A stretch of DNA of 64,000 nucleotides, from NCBI GenBank assembly GCA_001599815.1, contig BCIA01000003.1, positions 186,001 to 250,000 on the forward strand, in the 5' to 3' direction. Positions 20,350-30,879 of this stretch are shown here, in pieces; positions within the stretch are counted from its first letter, which is position 1; every line of letters starts with the position of its first letter. The notes below the pieces were generated by a model. It did no database searches and was not told where the DNA came from. It saw only the letters and a list, made by a program, of their open reading frames with translations. The translations under genes and the position numbers were made by a program. Source of the stretch: Furcasterigmium furcatum (lineage: Eukaryota > Ascomycota > Sordariomycetes > Glomerellales > Plectosphaerellaceae).

Positions 20350-20915
20350 ATGAAGGCAATCCTCCGTGGATCTTTGCCACTTCTCGTCGGCATTCTGTCT
20401 GCCGTGGTGGCCCAGACAGTCCAAGTCTACTCTGGCTTTTCCACCGAGTGCCAGTCCTGCCTCGATAACGCCACGAACCTGTGCGATTCCAGCCGCGCAT
20501 TCGAGAACTGTGTCTGCCTCGGCGATGGCTTCGAGGAGGTGATGAGCACCTGCATCGGGGAGCTGGGCATCTGCAACAGGCCTCACCCCGAGTCCCCTGA
20601 CATCAAGAACGGCCAGCTTTTCATCGACCAGTGGGCAGCATACTGCTGCACCTCCATGCCCGAGAACTCCGAATGTGGCAAGGCTGTCGCCAGCAACGCG
20701 CCGAGCGCCCCTACAACTACCACGTCTACACCTACAAGTAGCTCGACGGGAGAGTGAGTGATTAATTCTGACCTGTGGAAAGCATAGGCTGACCTTTTCC
20801 GAGCAGGTCAGCTACTTCTGTTCCGACGACCGACTCGTCGACTGTGAGCACTTTCCAAGTCCCGAGCCTCTTATGGTATCTGGTCATGTTTGTTTTAGGA
20901 AGTGGATGGCGTTAA
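20350..20915 (+). CDS. Small secreted Cys-rich protein, probably membrane- or GPI-anchored
   Basis: Two exons, 20350-20753 and 20807-20915, give 170 aa; the 53-bp intron (GTGAGT...CAG) splits a Glu codon. The N-terminus MKAILRGSLPLLVGILSAVV then AQ is a signal peptide. The mature part has ten Cys between residues ~34 and 118 in the order TECQSC, LC, NCVC, TC, IC, YCC and EC. This recalls a CFEM-like or related eight-cysteine fold but does not match CFEM spacing exactly. A Thr/Ser/Pro spacer (TTTTSTPTSSSTGE) follows, then a hydrophobic end (LLWYLVMFVLGSGW) coded by exon 2. Without splicing the protein would end right after the spacer and lose the anchor. Candidate surface or effector-like protein. 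Confidence 0.78.
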
Positions 20916-21112
20916 GCGATCCGCCAGATTACTTGGATGGAGATATGGAGATATTTACTCTGGGGCACATTTCCAGATATACGACATGACAATACCACCC
21001 CCAAAACCAGAGAGGAGCCAAACTGTACAAGTTTCTTGAAACCCCGATGGAGGAAGTAGGTATACCGTTCCGTACGGACCCAAGACTACTCGATCGTCTG
21101 TCTGATGTGTAA

Positions 21113-21860
21113 CTAGAGCATGAACCTGATGGTCTTGACCTGCGAGAACTCCTTTAGTGCATCCTCTCCCAAGTCCTTGCCGATGCCGCTCTCCTTGTAA
21201 CCGCCAAACGGTAGCTGTGGAGTGATCATGCCATAGCAGTTCACCCAGACGGAGCCAGCCTCGAGCTCCTTGGCCATGCGAATTCCGACCCTGATGTCCG
21301 AAGTGAACACACCGGCAGCAAGCCCATAGCACGAGTCATTAGCCAGAGCCAAGACTTACTCGGCGTCCTTGAATGGCGCAACCGCAACCACGGGGCCAAA
21401 GACTTCTTCTCGGGAGATCTCCATCGTCGGTGTCACGTCGCGGAATATGGTGGGCTCAATGAACCACCCGCCTGACGCCTGTCCGCCGTGGACAACCTTG
21501 CCGCCTTCGGATTTCGCGGTCTCGATCATGCGCAGGATCTTGCTGTGCTGGGCATCGTTGATCTGAGGGCCTAGGAATGTTGCATCGTCAAAAGGGTCCC
21601 CTGCAACGTTCTGCTGAGCGCGGCGGGTGAACTTCTCCAGGAACGCCTCGTAAACCTTGTCTTGAACATGTACCCGACTGCCGGCGCAGCAATTCTACCT
21701 GTTCGCCTACACTCTATCAGCAAAGAGACAGATCGTCAGACCCGGGCCGTCGGCTTACCCCATGTTGTAGAAGACACCGTTGTTCACCCACTCTACGACC
21801 TTGTCGAGGTCGGCATCACGATGGACACCAAATTTGCCTATAGCGTCGATACCCAAGGAC
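21113..21860 (-). pseudogene. Aldehyde dehydrogenase C-terminal relic with two Gln-to-stop changes
   Basis: Minus-strand fragments match the C-terminal third of an ALDH. The order is DADLDKVVEWVNNGVFYNMG, a 60-bp GT-AG intron, NCCAGSRVHVQDKVYEAFLE (with the catalytic Cys), then ASGGWFIEPTIFRDVTPTM, REEVFGPVVAVAPF, NDSCYGLAAGVFTSD, VWVNCYG, PFGGYKESG and the end KTIRFML (stop at 21113-21115). There is a TAG at 21696-21698 just before NCC, where family members have Gln (G-Q-x-C). A TAA at 21356-21358 lies between FKDAE and VLALAND, also a plausible Gln position. Upstream of 21840 the reading breaks down, and the first two thirds, including the NAD-binding part, are absent. Both stops fit C-to-T at CpA. 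The TAA overlaps a GTAAGT string, but no intron is needed there. Confidence 0.85.
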
Positions 21861-22244
21861 AGTGGCGTCTTCACTGAGCACAGCATGTGTACCGAGAAAC
21901 GGCCAGGCCTCATCAGCCTGTACCAGCAGAGGCTGTCCTCTGGTGTTTTGCAACAATATTACTTACGACATGGGAACCAATGGTTGGCTTGGGGCAGGCC
22001 GGGCGTGGGCCCCGGAGCACACATGACATGGCTGAAGAAGGGTCATGCTCAGGTACAATGGTGATTCCCTACCTTACCTACAATAAGGACGGGGAACTCC
22101 ATAGTTACAGACTCTAGATATTTACAGGGGCATTTGCCAAAGGTTCTCAAGATATGCCCTGGGAAAAAGTATATAAAACGGCTGACGGTCGACCATGTTA
22201 CCGAGGTGCCTTGCCTTCCACTACCGTCGGCTGCCCTCGGCCCC
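21861..22244. other. Unassigned sequence beside the ALDH relic
   Basis: No open frame or motif could be recognised. The N-terminal part of the ALDH gene would be expected here but is not readable, so it was deleted or has decayed past recognition. Confidence 0.4.
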
Positions 22245-23627
22245 TCAGATCAACTTGACAGGATGGCCAGGACGCGTCTTATCTTCGCTGCATGTCCATA
22301 CCTGGTCCTTGAGCTCAAGAGATCGCTTCCACAAAGCCTTCATATAGACTCCCGTCAACCGTGCATAGTAGAACCACGACATCAGCGATAGAAGACCGAC
22401 CTTAACCCGGCCTTCGTATCCGTCATCGTCGGCACCACCGGCAGGCAGAGTCCAATCCACGTCGTACGCCCATAGGAAAAAGGTTGGAAGGTCATCCCCC
22501 CAGCCGATTACCTCCGGGTCTGACGGCGGGGGCGCAGCGGCCAGGTCGTCATAATCACCTTCCTCATCGCGGAAGATTGTCATGGTATCGAGCTCGGGAA
22601 AAAGGCATTCGTCGGCGAGGACAAGGAACGTGTTGCGGAGATATCGCGCGTTGGGCAGCTGTGTCCTCCTGAAGCAGCTGCGGAGGTCGTCTGGACTTTG
22701 CTCGCCCGATGCCTCCGCCTCATCGGTGTCGATCCAGATAGGGTTCATCCGAGGGAGCAAGCCGTGTTCGCCGTAGACGTCCGGCATTGCCTGGAAACCG
22801 CCCAGGTTGTCGTCGCGGCGCGTTTCGTAAAAGACATGCTTCCACTCTCCCAGCGCGTGAGACCTAGCCGCCGCCTCCCGCGTCACCAGGATCGCAAAAC
22901 CGTAGTCCTCGCCACCTTCGGCGATATCCTTGACCCAGGTTGGGTGCTTAGGACCGATGCGATCCCAGATGGCCTGAGAGGTCGTTGGCACTCCCGCTTC
23001 CTCCGCCGCCTCGAGCTCCCGAAGAATCGCTCGCGCACTCTGACGGGCGAACTTGAGTTCCGGGCTTCGGACAAGCTCCCTGGCCCGCTCGAGGGGGGCG
23101 TTTTCCCTCTCCATGCGGAGCTGCTCCTGATACTCCGCCTCGACTCTTTCCACGGGGTCTCCTTCGCCCAGGACAGGGGAAAGCCGCATGTCGCAGATCA
23201 TGAACTTGCAGGCGGCGGGGGTATTCAGGACCTGCGGAGCCGCGACTGGGTGTTTCGCGTAGGAGTAGAAAGCGCGGCTCCCGGGCGGAAGCGTGTACCC
23301 GGGAAGCATGCTCGCGAACTTGGTCTCGTGTCCGGGCAACAGCGGCGCTTCGAGTAGTGCGGGCGTTAACAGGTAATCCAAGGAATTGGGATCGGCAAGT
23401 GCCATGGCGACGAGATCCCGGTCCCCGACTGCCATTTTGCGGTACCCAAGGTGCCTGAGAGTGACCTCGCGCTCGTGCTCTTCGGGCGTCATTAGCCGCT
23501 GACGTTCTGCTTCCGCTTGTGCTTCCACACGTGCCCTTGCACGAAGGGCGGCCCAGTTAGCATCAACTCTGGCCTTGATGGCCTCCGGAGACATATCCAG
23601 CGCGCCTTGTGTGTCACTCGGCTCCAT
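22245..23627 (-). CDS. Unknown 460-aa protein with N-terminal coiled coil
   Basis: A single exon. I start it at 23627 (MEPSDTQGAL) because a TATA box lies 75 bases upstream; the frame is open further to 23954 but those residues look random. Residues ~15-60 form an Ala/Arg/Glu-rich helix (ARARVEAQAEAERQRLM), probably coiled coil. Recognisable stretches are HLGYRKMAVGDRDLVAMA, GHETKFASMLPGYTLPPGSR and, near the end, DDLPTFFLWAYDVDWTLPAG. There is no signal peptide and no membrane helix. I do not recognise the family. It is intact although it lies between two relics, so it is under constraint or is a recent arrival. Confidence 0.65.
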   Translation of the reverse strand: MEPSDTQGALDMSPEAIKARVDANWAALRARARVEAQAEAERQRLMTPEEHEREVTLRHLGYRKMAVGDRDLVAMALADPNSLDYLLTPALLEAPLLPGHETKFASMLPGYTLPPGSRAFYSYAKHPVAAPQVLNTPAACKFMICDMRLSPVLGEGDPVERVEAEYQEQLRMERENAPLERARELVRSPELKFARQSARAILRELEAAEEAGVPTTSQAIWDRIGPKHPTWVKDIAEGGEDYGFAILVTREAAARSHALGEWKHVFYETRRDDNLGGFQAMPDVYGEHGLLPRMNPIWIDTDEAEASGEQSPDDLRSCFRRTQLPNARYLRNTFLVLADECLFPELDTMTIFRDEEGDYDDLAAAPPPSDPEVIGWGDDLPTFFLWAYDVDWTLPAGGADDDGYEGRVKVGLLSLMSWFYYARLTGVYMKALWKRSLELKDQVWTCSEDKTRPGHPVKLI

Positions 23628-23701
23628 GGTGGTTGTTGGTGTGCGGGTTTGGGTGGGACGAGGGGCAAGTCTGCTCCGGGGCTGAGAAAACAAACTCTGC
23701 C

Positions 23702-23709
23702 TATATATA
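23702..23709 (-). promoter_or_regulatory. TATA box of the 460-aa unknown gene
   Basis: TATATATA on the minus strand lies 75-82 bases upstream of the ATG at 23627, the main reason for choosing that start over 23954. Confidence 0.55.
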
Positions 23710-23994
23710 CCAGGGTCGACACCCACGTGACGAGCTCTTGACTTCTGAGGGATAATTACTCCATTGCCAAGTTCTGGGCACACGTGTAGTGTGCCGACTG
23801 TTGATGGGCTCCTATCTATGTTCCCATGAGTACCCCGGCGGTGTCCAGCCGGCCGAAAAGAGGCCTGTCGTCGTAGGCTCAGTTCGTCTCTCGACCGTAT
23901 TATGATGATTCGCCCTTGAAACTTCCATGGATGCTCTGGCTGACATTCTTCCAAGTAGTATTAGGCTAATTCTACACTCTTTGGCGTGCTGCCT
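23710..23994. other. Short intergenic region
   Basis: It contains the upstream region of the 460-aa gene and the 3' end of the GH55-LysM-WSC relic. Nothing further is recognised. Confidence 0.35.
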
Positions 23995-26900
23995 CTACTC
24001 TTCGGACGCCTCGTGGCTATGTGTGCTCCAGACGGTCATGAACGACTGTCCGCCGCACATCTCGAGGGCATCCCCAGCGCACCTCTCGTCGCATGACTCG
24101 GAATCGCCCGCGTCCGTATCCTCGATATCGTCACCACAGTGACACTCGTTGCCCCGAGCCAGCCCAAAATAAGCGTGGTCGCCCAGGCAGAGCTGGGAGC
24201 ACCGGTGTCGCTCCATATCGTCCCCTACTTCCACCGGCTCGCCGCCGCCGAAGACTGTCTCGGGGAAGCAGCCCACCTCCGCGTACAGGTCCTCCTGGTA
24301 GCTGTACACGCTGACACCTGTTACTCCGCCGCAGGCATCCTCGCCGTCCGCGTCACCCAAGCATACGGCGCCGCACTCGCTGGCATCGACAGGCACGACG
24401 TCCATATTAAGGCGGTTGTCGCACAGACACGTGTCGCCGTTACGCACGCCAAAGAACGTGAATCCCAGTGCCGAGCAGTATGTCCCGCATGGTTATGGTT
24501 TGACGGCCATGCGCTCGTCGTCCTCGACCCATTCGCTGCGGAGTACCAGCGTGCCGTCGTCCTTGGCCGGCGCAAAGCAGCCAAAGTACGTCGCGTTGAT
24601 GGAGTGATCGTACTCCAAGGAATTCCAGTAAGAGGTCGGCCCCGTGCAGTATGCCCGGCCCGCTTCGATCATGCTGCTGCAGCTACCTGCGCCCTCGCCC
24701 TGCTCGAGGGACGGGTTGACTTGGCGGAAGAGGTCGGCCGTGATCCAGCGGCCGGTGATGGTGGCGCAGTTGTCTTCGGGCGTGGCGACGTGCCACCGGC
24801 CGCAGCGTAGCGTGGTGCCCTCAGCAACGACGGCCTCAGTCGGAGGGTCAACAGCTTCGGCGGTGTACTGGTTTAATGCGGGGTCTAGGTTGGGATTCTC
24901 CGACTCACCATCGTGAACACCGCCAGGGATCGAGAGGCAGAGAACGTTTCCGAGGGTGTAGTTGGCCGTGTGGAGGTTTCCGCAGTCATGCCTGATCCAT
25001 GGGTTGTTGACCATCAGTTCGAGCATCTCGGTGCCCGTGTTTGCCTGGATGCTGACGCAGTCGTCACCCGGCTGCAGCTCGTAGATGAGGCACTCGGAGG
25101 GCATGCAAACATCGACACCTGGAAGCACGTTGGAACACTCGAGGATATCGGGGTTACCGTAGAAGATGGACGCCGAAGAGACGCTGTACTCCCTCGCGAT
25201 CGAATCGCACGTGTCACCCTCGACCGTGGTGTAGGTGATCTCGGACTGGCACCAGATCTCTGGCCTCGGGCGCGGCGGGATCGCGGGCGGCTGAGGGCTC
25301 GTTGGCTGTCCCTGGAGGCCGCACACATCGACGGCGTGCTTCAAGGCCTCCTGGTAAAAGCTGGCGGTTCGGTACACCGAGTATTGCTTGCATCATCTGG
25401 AGGTGACCTATGTAGCACTCGGAGCATAGCTCCTCTCGAGGCAGCTCAGAGATCTCCTCAATGTCCGTGAAACCATCGATGATGTCTGTGAGTCTAGGAT
25501 TAACATGGGGACCGATGACGGGTGACATCTTTTACTGACCGTTGCAATATCTGCCCGAGTCGCTCTCCTTGTGACACTGCTCTGCGATGCCGGCCTGGAT
25601 GGAGGCGCCCAGATACTCGACGGAAGCACCATTGTCCCAGGTCGCATCTCCGCAGAGCGTACCGACCGTGTTTACCCATTGATCGACTGACTGCTTGCAA
25701 GATGGTGCGCAGATGGAGTTGACAAGTGTCTGGTTGTTGAGCGCGCCACGGTACGCCGGATCCCGAAAGGTGCTGGTATGGTCGTCGCACTTGACCAGAG
25801 CGCCGAGGGCAGCACCACACGCCTCCGAGAGGCCGCGGAGAGCGATCTCCGTGCTGCTGTGAACGCGATAGCCATCAAACTCGCGTGGCCCTGTCACTCG
25901 GTCAGCGCCGCCGAGCCACGCCATGATACTGGCGGTCACGTAGTTGGCGGCGCGGTTCAAGGCGGCCAGCGTAGCCGTGCCGTCTCGGGGGCTGACCATC
26001 TCGACTGCACCAATGGTCACGAGATTGAAGAGCCAGACATCGGTGCTTTGCTCTGCAAAGAACGTCTTTTGCTGACAGTCATGCCGGCCGCTGTCGATGC
26101 AGGCGGCATCGTAGTTCTGGAACCATGTGTACAGGTTCACGCTGAGCATGTATACGGACCTCGAGTCAACGACGCGGGCGCCCCAAGCCGCGGCGCAGTT
26201 GTCAGAAGTGCCCCCTTCGCAGTCGTCAAAAGTTGGGTCGTTGTTGAAGGCGCCCATCTGATCGCGGAAAGCCTCGATCGATGTCGTCTCTGGCTGAAAG
26301 AAGGGGGTCTGCGCCTGGACCAGGCCGAGTAGAATATTCGACGCGCGAGAGATTTGGAACTGATAGAGAGTGCTGTGTTCGGCTGACACGCCCCAGAGCC
26401 AGGTCGGGCCGCCGCTTTCAAGGAGGGTGCCTCGGCCAGTGTAGATGTCGTCTCTGGCTCTGGCCTGGATCATCAATGTCGTGGTCGGCTGTCAAACCCA
26501 GACATTTTCAAGGTAGGCCGAGGCGCCCTGGGTAACGTGGAGCATCAAGGCCGCCGCGATACACTCCTCCGTGACGGCGGCTCCCGGCTGATGAGAGCAT
26601 GATTCAGCTTGTAACTCAGAGCCCTCGGCACCTCCAGCTCTGAAGTGGCAGTCTGGAAAAATACAAGCTTAGCGAGAGCACCACAGAGTTCAGTCCCGTT
26701 CTCGAATACGCACCCCATAGCGCAGCAGAGCCCTGGAAAGTCTGGTGCACGTTCCATTCGAGCAGGACGGCGCCAGGTGCCGGCCCTCGGACCGTGAACA
26801 AGAGAGACTGCATCTCGATGACGCCTCTGTTGCCCGCGCGGCCGACCTTGACCACGGGCCTCGGATCACTGACATTACCGAACTTGGCACCTGCGCCTAT

Positions 26901-28320
26901 GATCTGCGGCCAGGCCTGGCCGATGACACGCGAGCCGACGGGGATCTCAACGGTGTCCTTGACCAGGTACACGCCGTAGGGGACGTACACGACGGCGGAC
27001 ATGTTGGCAGCGGCGCTGAAGATGTGGTTGAGGACGGCGGTATCGTCGGTCATGCCATCGCCCTTCGCGCCGAGCTCCCGAACGTCAAGCAACTGGCTGT
27101 GGCCGAGGCTGGCGTAGCGAGGGCGCCGTCGGTTAAAGAAGACATCGTTCGGCAGATACTCGATCCATGCCGGGTACGTCAGGGACGCATGGCGCTGTGG
27201 CGCGTACACATCGTCCCCAGCGGCAAACTCGGCGTCGCCCGAGGGGCCTGTGACGCGCCCGAATCCCCACGAGTCGACGATAGTAAGCCCGTACACGCCG
27301 CCAGCGTGGCGTCGCTGTGGTCGTCAACGACGATGCGTCCTACGTCGGAGAAGACGGCGTTTTGCAAAAGGAATAAGGTCGCGTTCTCCGAGACGAGTGT
27401 AGTGGTAATAGCGTCGTTTATATGCTAACCCAGGGCGTCTATAATCATCAATGCGCTAATGGCCTAGTCGCTGCCGAGGTATCCTCCGCGACCGCCCGTC
27501 AGCTTAACACCAGTTCGCACATTATACCACTGGACATCATTTATAGACCAACCGTAATCCCAGTGTACCTAAAGGCCGGCCTGGTGGTGGTTCTGGAAGA
27601 ACAGCCCGTTGGCCGTAAACTGCTGACTGCCCATATAGACGCTGAGACACCAGGCATCAGGACGAGTCTTGGAGAGATTTGGGATCGGATCGACGGAATA
27701 CATACCCAAAAGCACCGCCGTAGAAGAAAAGGTCCGTAAGAACTCCTCCGTTCCCGTTCTCCGTATAGATTCCCTGCTATCGTATCAGTCCATCTTCATA
27801 TCTCACCATCTAGGTCGTCTCGAGGCTTACCTGCTATATCGTGTCCATAGTCTATTCCTGCCAAAAGGCCACATTCTCAAGAGAGGTGCTTCGGGCCACC
27901 TGCCAGTAAAGGCCACACACGTACGCATATAAGGGTGCGTAGCGAATATCGATAATCGTGTTGCGAATGCTACGGAGCACGTTATTCGAGTTCAGATACC
28001 ACTCGGTGCCATCCTCGCGGAACACGTTGGTCGTGATGACGCCCAGTCCGACAAAGCTGGGCGCCGCGATGATACGAGGCTCGTCCAAGGGCGACATTAT
28101 AAGTAATTAAATGCGACAGGAGCGGCAAGAAACAGAGGCTAGAAACTCACGTCGCCTAGAATCTCCGTGTTGTAGTACTGAATAATAGAGCTGCTGACGA
28201 CATAGTCGCCGGGCGGGAAGTAGACCGTGGCAGGGTAGACGGTGCTTCCACTGCACCCGTCACCGCAACGGCCGCCATCAGATATGGCCCGATTGATGGC
28301 AGCTGTATCATCGGCCCTTC
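23995..28320 (-). pseudogene. GH55 beta-1,3-glucanase / LysM / WSC composite gene, inactivated
   Basis: One minus-strand reading of about 4.3 kb. In order it holds: GH55 N-terminal half (NRAISDGGRC, STVYPATVYFPPGDYVVS, then PSFVGLGVITTNVF, ENGNGG, SQQFT, HWDYGW); GH55 C-terminal half (GAKGDGMTDDTAVLN, VYVPYGVYLV, then WDCHFRAGGAEGSELQ, ENVWV, YTGRGTLLES, EHSTLYQF); three LysM-type modules (YTTVEGDTCDSIAREY, YELQPGDDCVSI, HVATPEDNCATI); and two WSC modules (TYCSALGFTFFG, HRCSQLCLGDHAYFGLA). In-frame stops on the plus-strand scale: 24493-24495 (TAA), 27425-27427, 27464-27466, 27569-27571, 27834-27836 and 27852-27854 (all TAG). Frame breaks lie near 25385, 26445, 26490 and 27300. The acceptor after the first exon is not readable. 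The signal peptide and first residues are missing at 28320. Each stop replaces a plausible Gln. The intact ancestor would be a secreted glucan- and chitin-binding exo-beta-1,3-glucanase. Confidence 0.85.
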
Positions 28321-28330
28321 CGTTGCCTTA

Positions 28331-28830
28331 GGTCTCTGCGAGGGTGGGTTCTTTCCGTGCCTCAGTCTGTACATCACTATGATCTACAAGAGGGAACAAC
28401 ATGATCTGTGGCTGGCTTACCTCTTCACGTCCGTCTCGTTCGCGGGTATGTTTGGCGGGCTCATTGCTACAGGCATCACAGCTATTGGAGACAGTGGTGG
28501 CCTTCGGGCTTGGAGGTAAGATTCGTCCGCTACTCTTTGATATCAAATTTGTAGCTAAGCAGACGGGGGAAACAGCTAGCTTTGCGTGATCGAGGGTCTC
28601 ATCTCCATCTGCGTCGTCGCCTGGGCATGGTACCCGGCACGAGCCAAATTCTGGAAGCCAGAGGAGAAGGAGGTCATGTTGGCCCGTGAAATCCAGCGCC
28701 AGGAGTACCTCGGCAGTCTCATTTTCGATTGGGCCGAAGTCTGGAAGGCTCTGAAAGAGGGTTACGTGGTCGACCCCGCATTTCGAAACGGACGAAGAGG
28801 CTGGATTATGCATATTGTGGCCGAGTGAGG
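28331..28830 (+). pseudogene. MFS transporter relic (allantoate-permease / TNA1-like), both ends missing
   Basis: Plus-strand reading LCEGGFFPCLSLYITMIYK, LWLAYLFTSVSFAGMFGGLI and GDSGGLRAWR. A 64-bp intron follows (GTAAGA at 28518 to TAG before CTTTGC at 28582), then LCVIEGLISICVVAWAWYPA, KFWKPEEKEVMLAR and FDWAEVWKALKE. This is the helix 4-6 region and start of the central loop of anion:cation symporter family MFS proteins (motifs R-x-x-x-G-x-x-E-G-G-x-x-P and RWLxxIEGL). The first ~130 and last ~250 residues are missing, and the reading loses sense after about 28760. No stop lies inside the fragment. Its left end abuts the truncated 5' end of the GH55 relic in head-to-head orientation. Confidence 0.8.
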
Positions 28831-29814
28831 TGGTCAAAGCGCAGAAACTATTGGACTTCTACAGCGGTCTAATGGGTAAGTTCCAGGACCCAGGTCAGGT
28901 ATCCTCTTGGGGGCCTTGCAAGCGTGGGAAATCGATATGGCCTGTGCTCTCGTTCTCGCTCTCAGAGGTCAGAGGCTTGGCAACTGGTGAAGTACCTCGA
29001 GGCTGACCAGGGCCGCACGAGCCAGAACTCTACCTGACAGGCTGACAAGGGTGTGAAAACTTTCGCCTGCAACCGCTGTAGACCACCCTGACCAGAAGTC
29101 AATGTTGGGTACACGTGACCTCGGGATCGTCACAAACCCCGGTGATGTGATGTAGTTCGTCTAGCTGCTCACCCCTCTCCACTCCATGACCAGGCACTTG
29201 CCAATAGACAGGAAGCGGGGAAATCGGATCGGTTGTGCAGGTGTCAGCAACACGTTTCAGCCTCTTGGCATGATCTGGGGTTTCGCTTGCAAGCACACGT
29301 TTTGCAGGGGCCCGGCTAGTCTGGTTCCGGGCCTCAGCGGCCACAAGCCCCTGGTGACCAGACCCTTGCCAAACAGTCGACACCTGGGGAGCTCAAGCAG
29401 CCCAACTCTCTAAAAAGGGGGAAGAGGCATGGGTTGGCAGCCACACCAGAGCAAGGTCAGACGCCCGATTGCCTTCTTTAGATGTTCTAATGCAGACATC
29501 GCCCTTGACACACCACCTAGCTCGGTCAGTTTCCTCTCTCTGGGAAACGAAGGATGCAAGAGATGTCACAAATGGCAAGGATAGCCATTTGTCAAGCTGT
29601 TGAGGTTTGGCCCGATTTCTTGTTTTGCGGGTTAGCCGCAGCATGGAATTCTCCCGCAATGAACGAACCGAACTTCTACTTTATAGTGCCTCCCTCTTCT
29701 TTGGGTGAGAGACCATCAGCCCCGACACCCAGTCCATCTAGCTTCTCCATCTTGAATTCTAAGGGCTCCTACCCACAAAAAGAATACCCGAGAACAACTC
29801 TGAGCTCATTCATC
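28831..29814. other. Unassigned sequence, promoter of the rhodopsin-like gene at its right end
   Basis: Nearly 1 kb without a recognisable gene. It probably includes decayed remains of the MFS relic at its left. The last ~100 bases before 29815 form a leader (ACCCACAAAAAGAATACCC). Frames of 75-145 codons carry no motif. Confidence 0.4.
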
Positions 29815-30879
29815 ATGGCCACTAACTACCGTGGTGATGAACTCGAGGCCGTTACTATCCTGTTCCTGGCTTTGTCCGTGGTTGCTGTCGGTCTGCGGTG
29901 CCATGTACGGGCGATCATGCTCCGATCCTTTGGCTCAGACGATTGGTTTGCAGTCGCAACACTGGTACCAGCTCGCACTACGAGAATCTGAATATTTCCG
30001 GGAAGCGCTGACGCTCGTGAAAGATCACCTTCGCCATCTTCTGTGGATTTGTGCTCCAGGCCATCCAATCCGGGGCTGGGAGGCAGCTTCATACCGTCTC
30101 GTTCGAAGACGTGTCCGGGGTGTTACAGGTTAGTCACCCCAACTTCGTCTTGAGATCGTTGAATCATAACTGTCTGGTGAAGTGTCGGTGGTTCGGAGAA
30201 TTCTTTTATGTTATTACCTCCGTCTTGGTTAAGTACACGGTCGGCATCTTCTTGCTTCGTATCATCACCTCCCGGTGGCAGAAGATCCTCATTTGGATGG
30301 TCCTCGGCATTATGCTCGTCTTCAACATATTCTACCTCTTCATTGTCATATTCCAATGCTCTCCGCCACAATACTTCTGGCTGCGCATTCTAGGCACGCA
30401 CAGAGGTACTTGCCTACCAAAACCGTTCATATCCAATACGGCGTATGTCGGCTCAGCCATCAACGCTTGGGCTGACTGGATGCTCGGTCTCTTACCCATT
30501 GCGGTGGTGTGGAAACTGTCTCTTAGAACAAGAGACAAGTTGTTGCTAGCGTTTATTTTGGGATTGGGATCAATGTGAGCGGCCACAAACCCGGATCTTA
30601 GCTCTGTCTACTAACATCCGCCATAGTGCCTGTGCGGCGACCGTAGTCCGCATGTTCTACGTCTGGCAACTCACAGACGCCGAAGATTTCCTCTACGACT
30701 TTGTTGACATTGCGATCTGGAGCGTCGTTGAAAATGGCCTCGGCCTCACAGCATCCTCCTTAGCAACGCTTCGGCCATTAGTCCGCAAGCTGCGCTCACT
30801 CTGTAGCACCGACGACGACGTGGAGTCAGTGCAAATGGGGATCATTCACAACACCCCTCCAGTATTCTCAACTCACTAG
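29815..30879 (+). CDS. Rhodopsin-like (SAT4/PTH11-related) seven-helix membrane protein
   Basis: Four exons, 29815-29964, 30024-30128, 30183-30574 and 30627-30879, give 299 aa, all junctions in phase. The second intron (54 bp, GTTAGT...GAAG) is a multiple of three without a stop, so retention would add 18 residues; splicing gives the better family match (VLQCRWFGEFFYVITSVLVK). Helices include LEAVTILFLALSVVAVGLRC, ITFAIFCGFVLQAI, YVITSVLVKYTVGIFLLRI, ILIWMVLGIMLVFNIFYLFI, AINAWADWMLGLLPIAVVW and LLLAFILGLGS. Family marks are GSDDWF after helix 1, QCSPPQYFW and the DWMLGLLP motif of the fungal rhodopsin domain. Such proteins are plasma-membrane receptors or sensors; the ligand is unknown. The gene is intact though flanked by relics on both sides. 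Confidence 0.85.

Noticed and set aside
21340..21360. Reading GTAAGT at the TAA of the ALDH relic as a splice donor
   Set aside because: The ALDH reading continues in the same frame directly after the TAA (VLALANDSCYGL), so no intron is needed; the donor match is a by-product of the mutated codon.
24139..24810. 223-codon plus-strand frame across LysM-WSC
   Set aside because: Antisense shadow of the Cys-rich minus-strand reading, which has clear LysM and WSC motifs.
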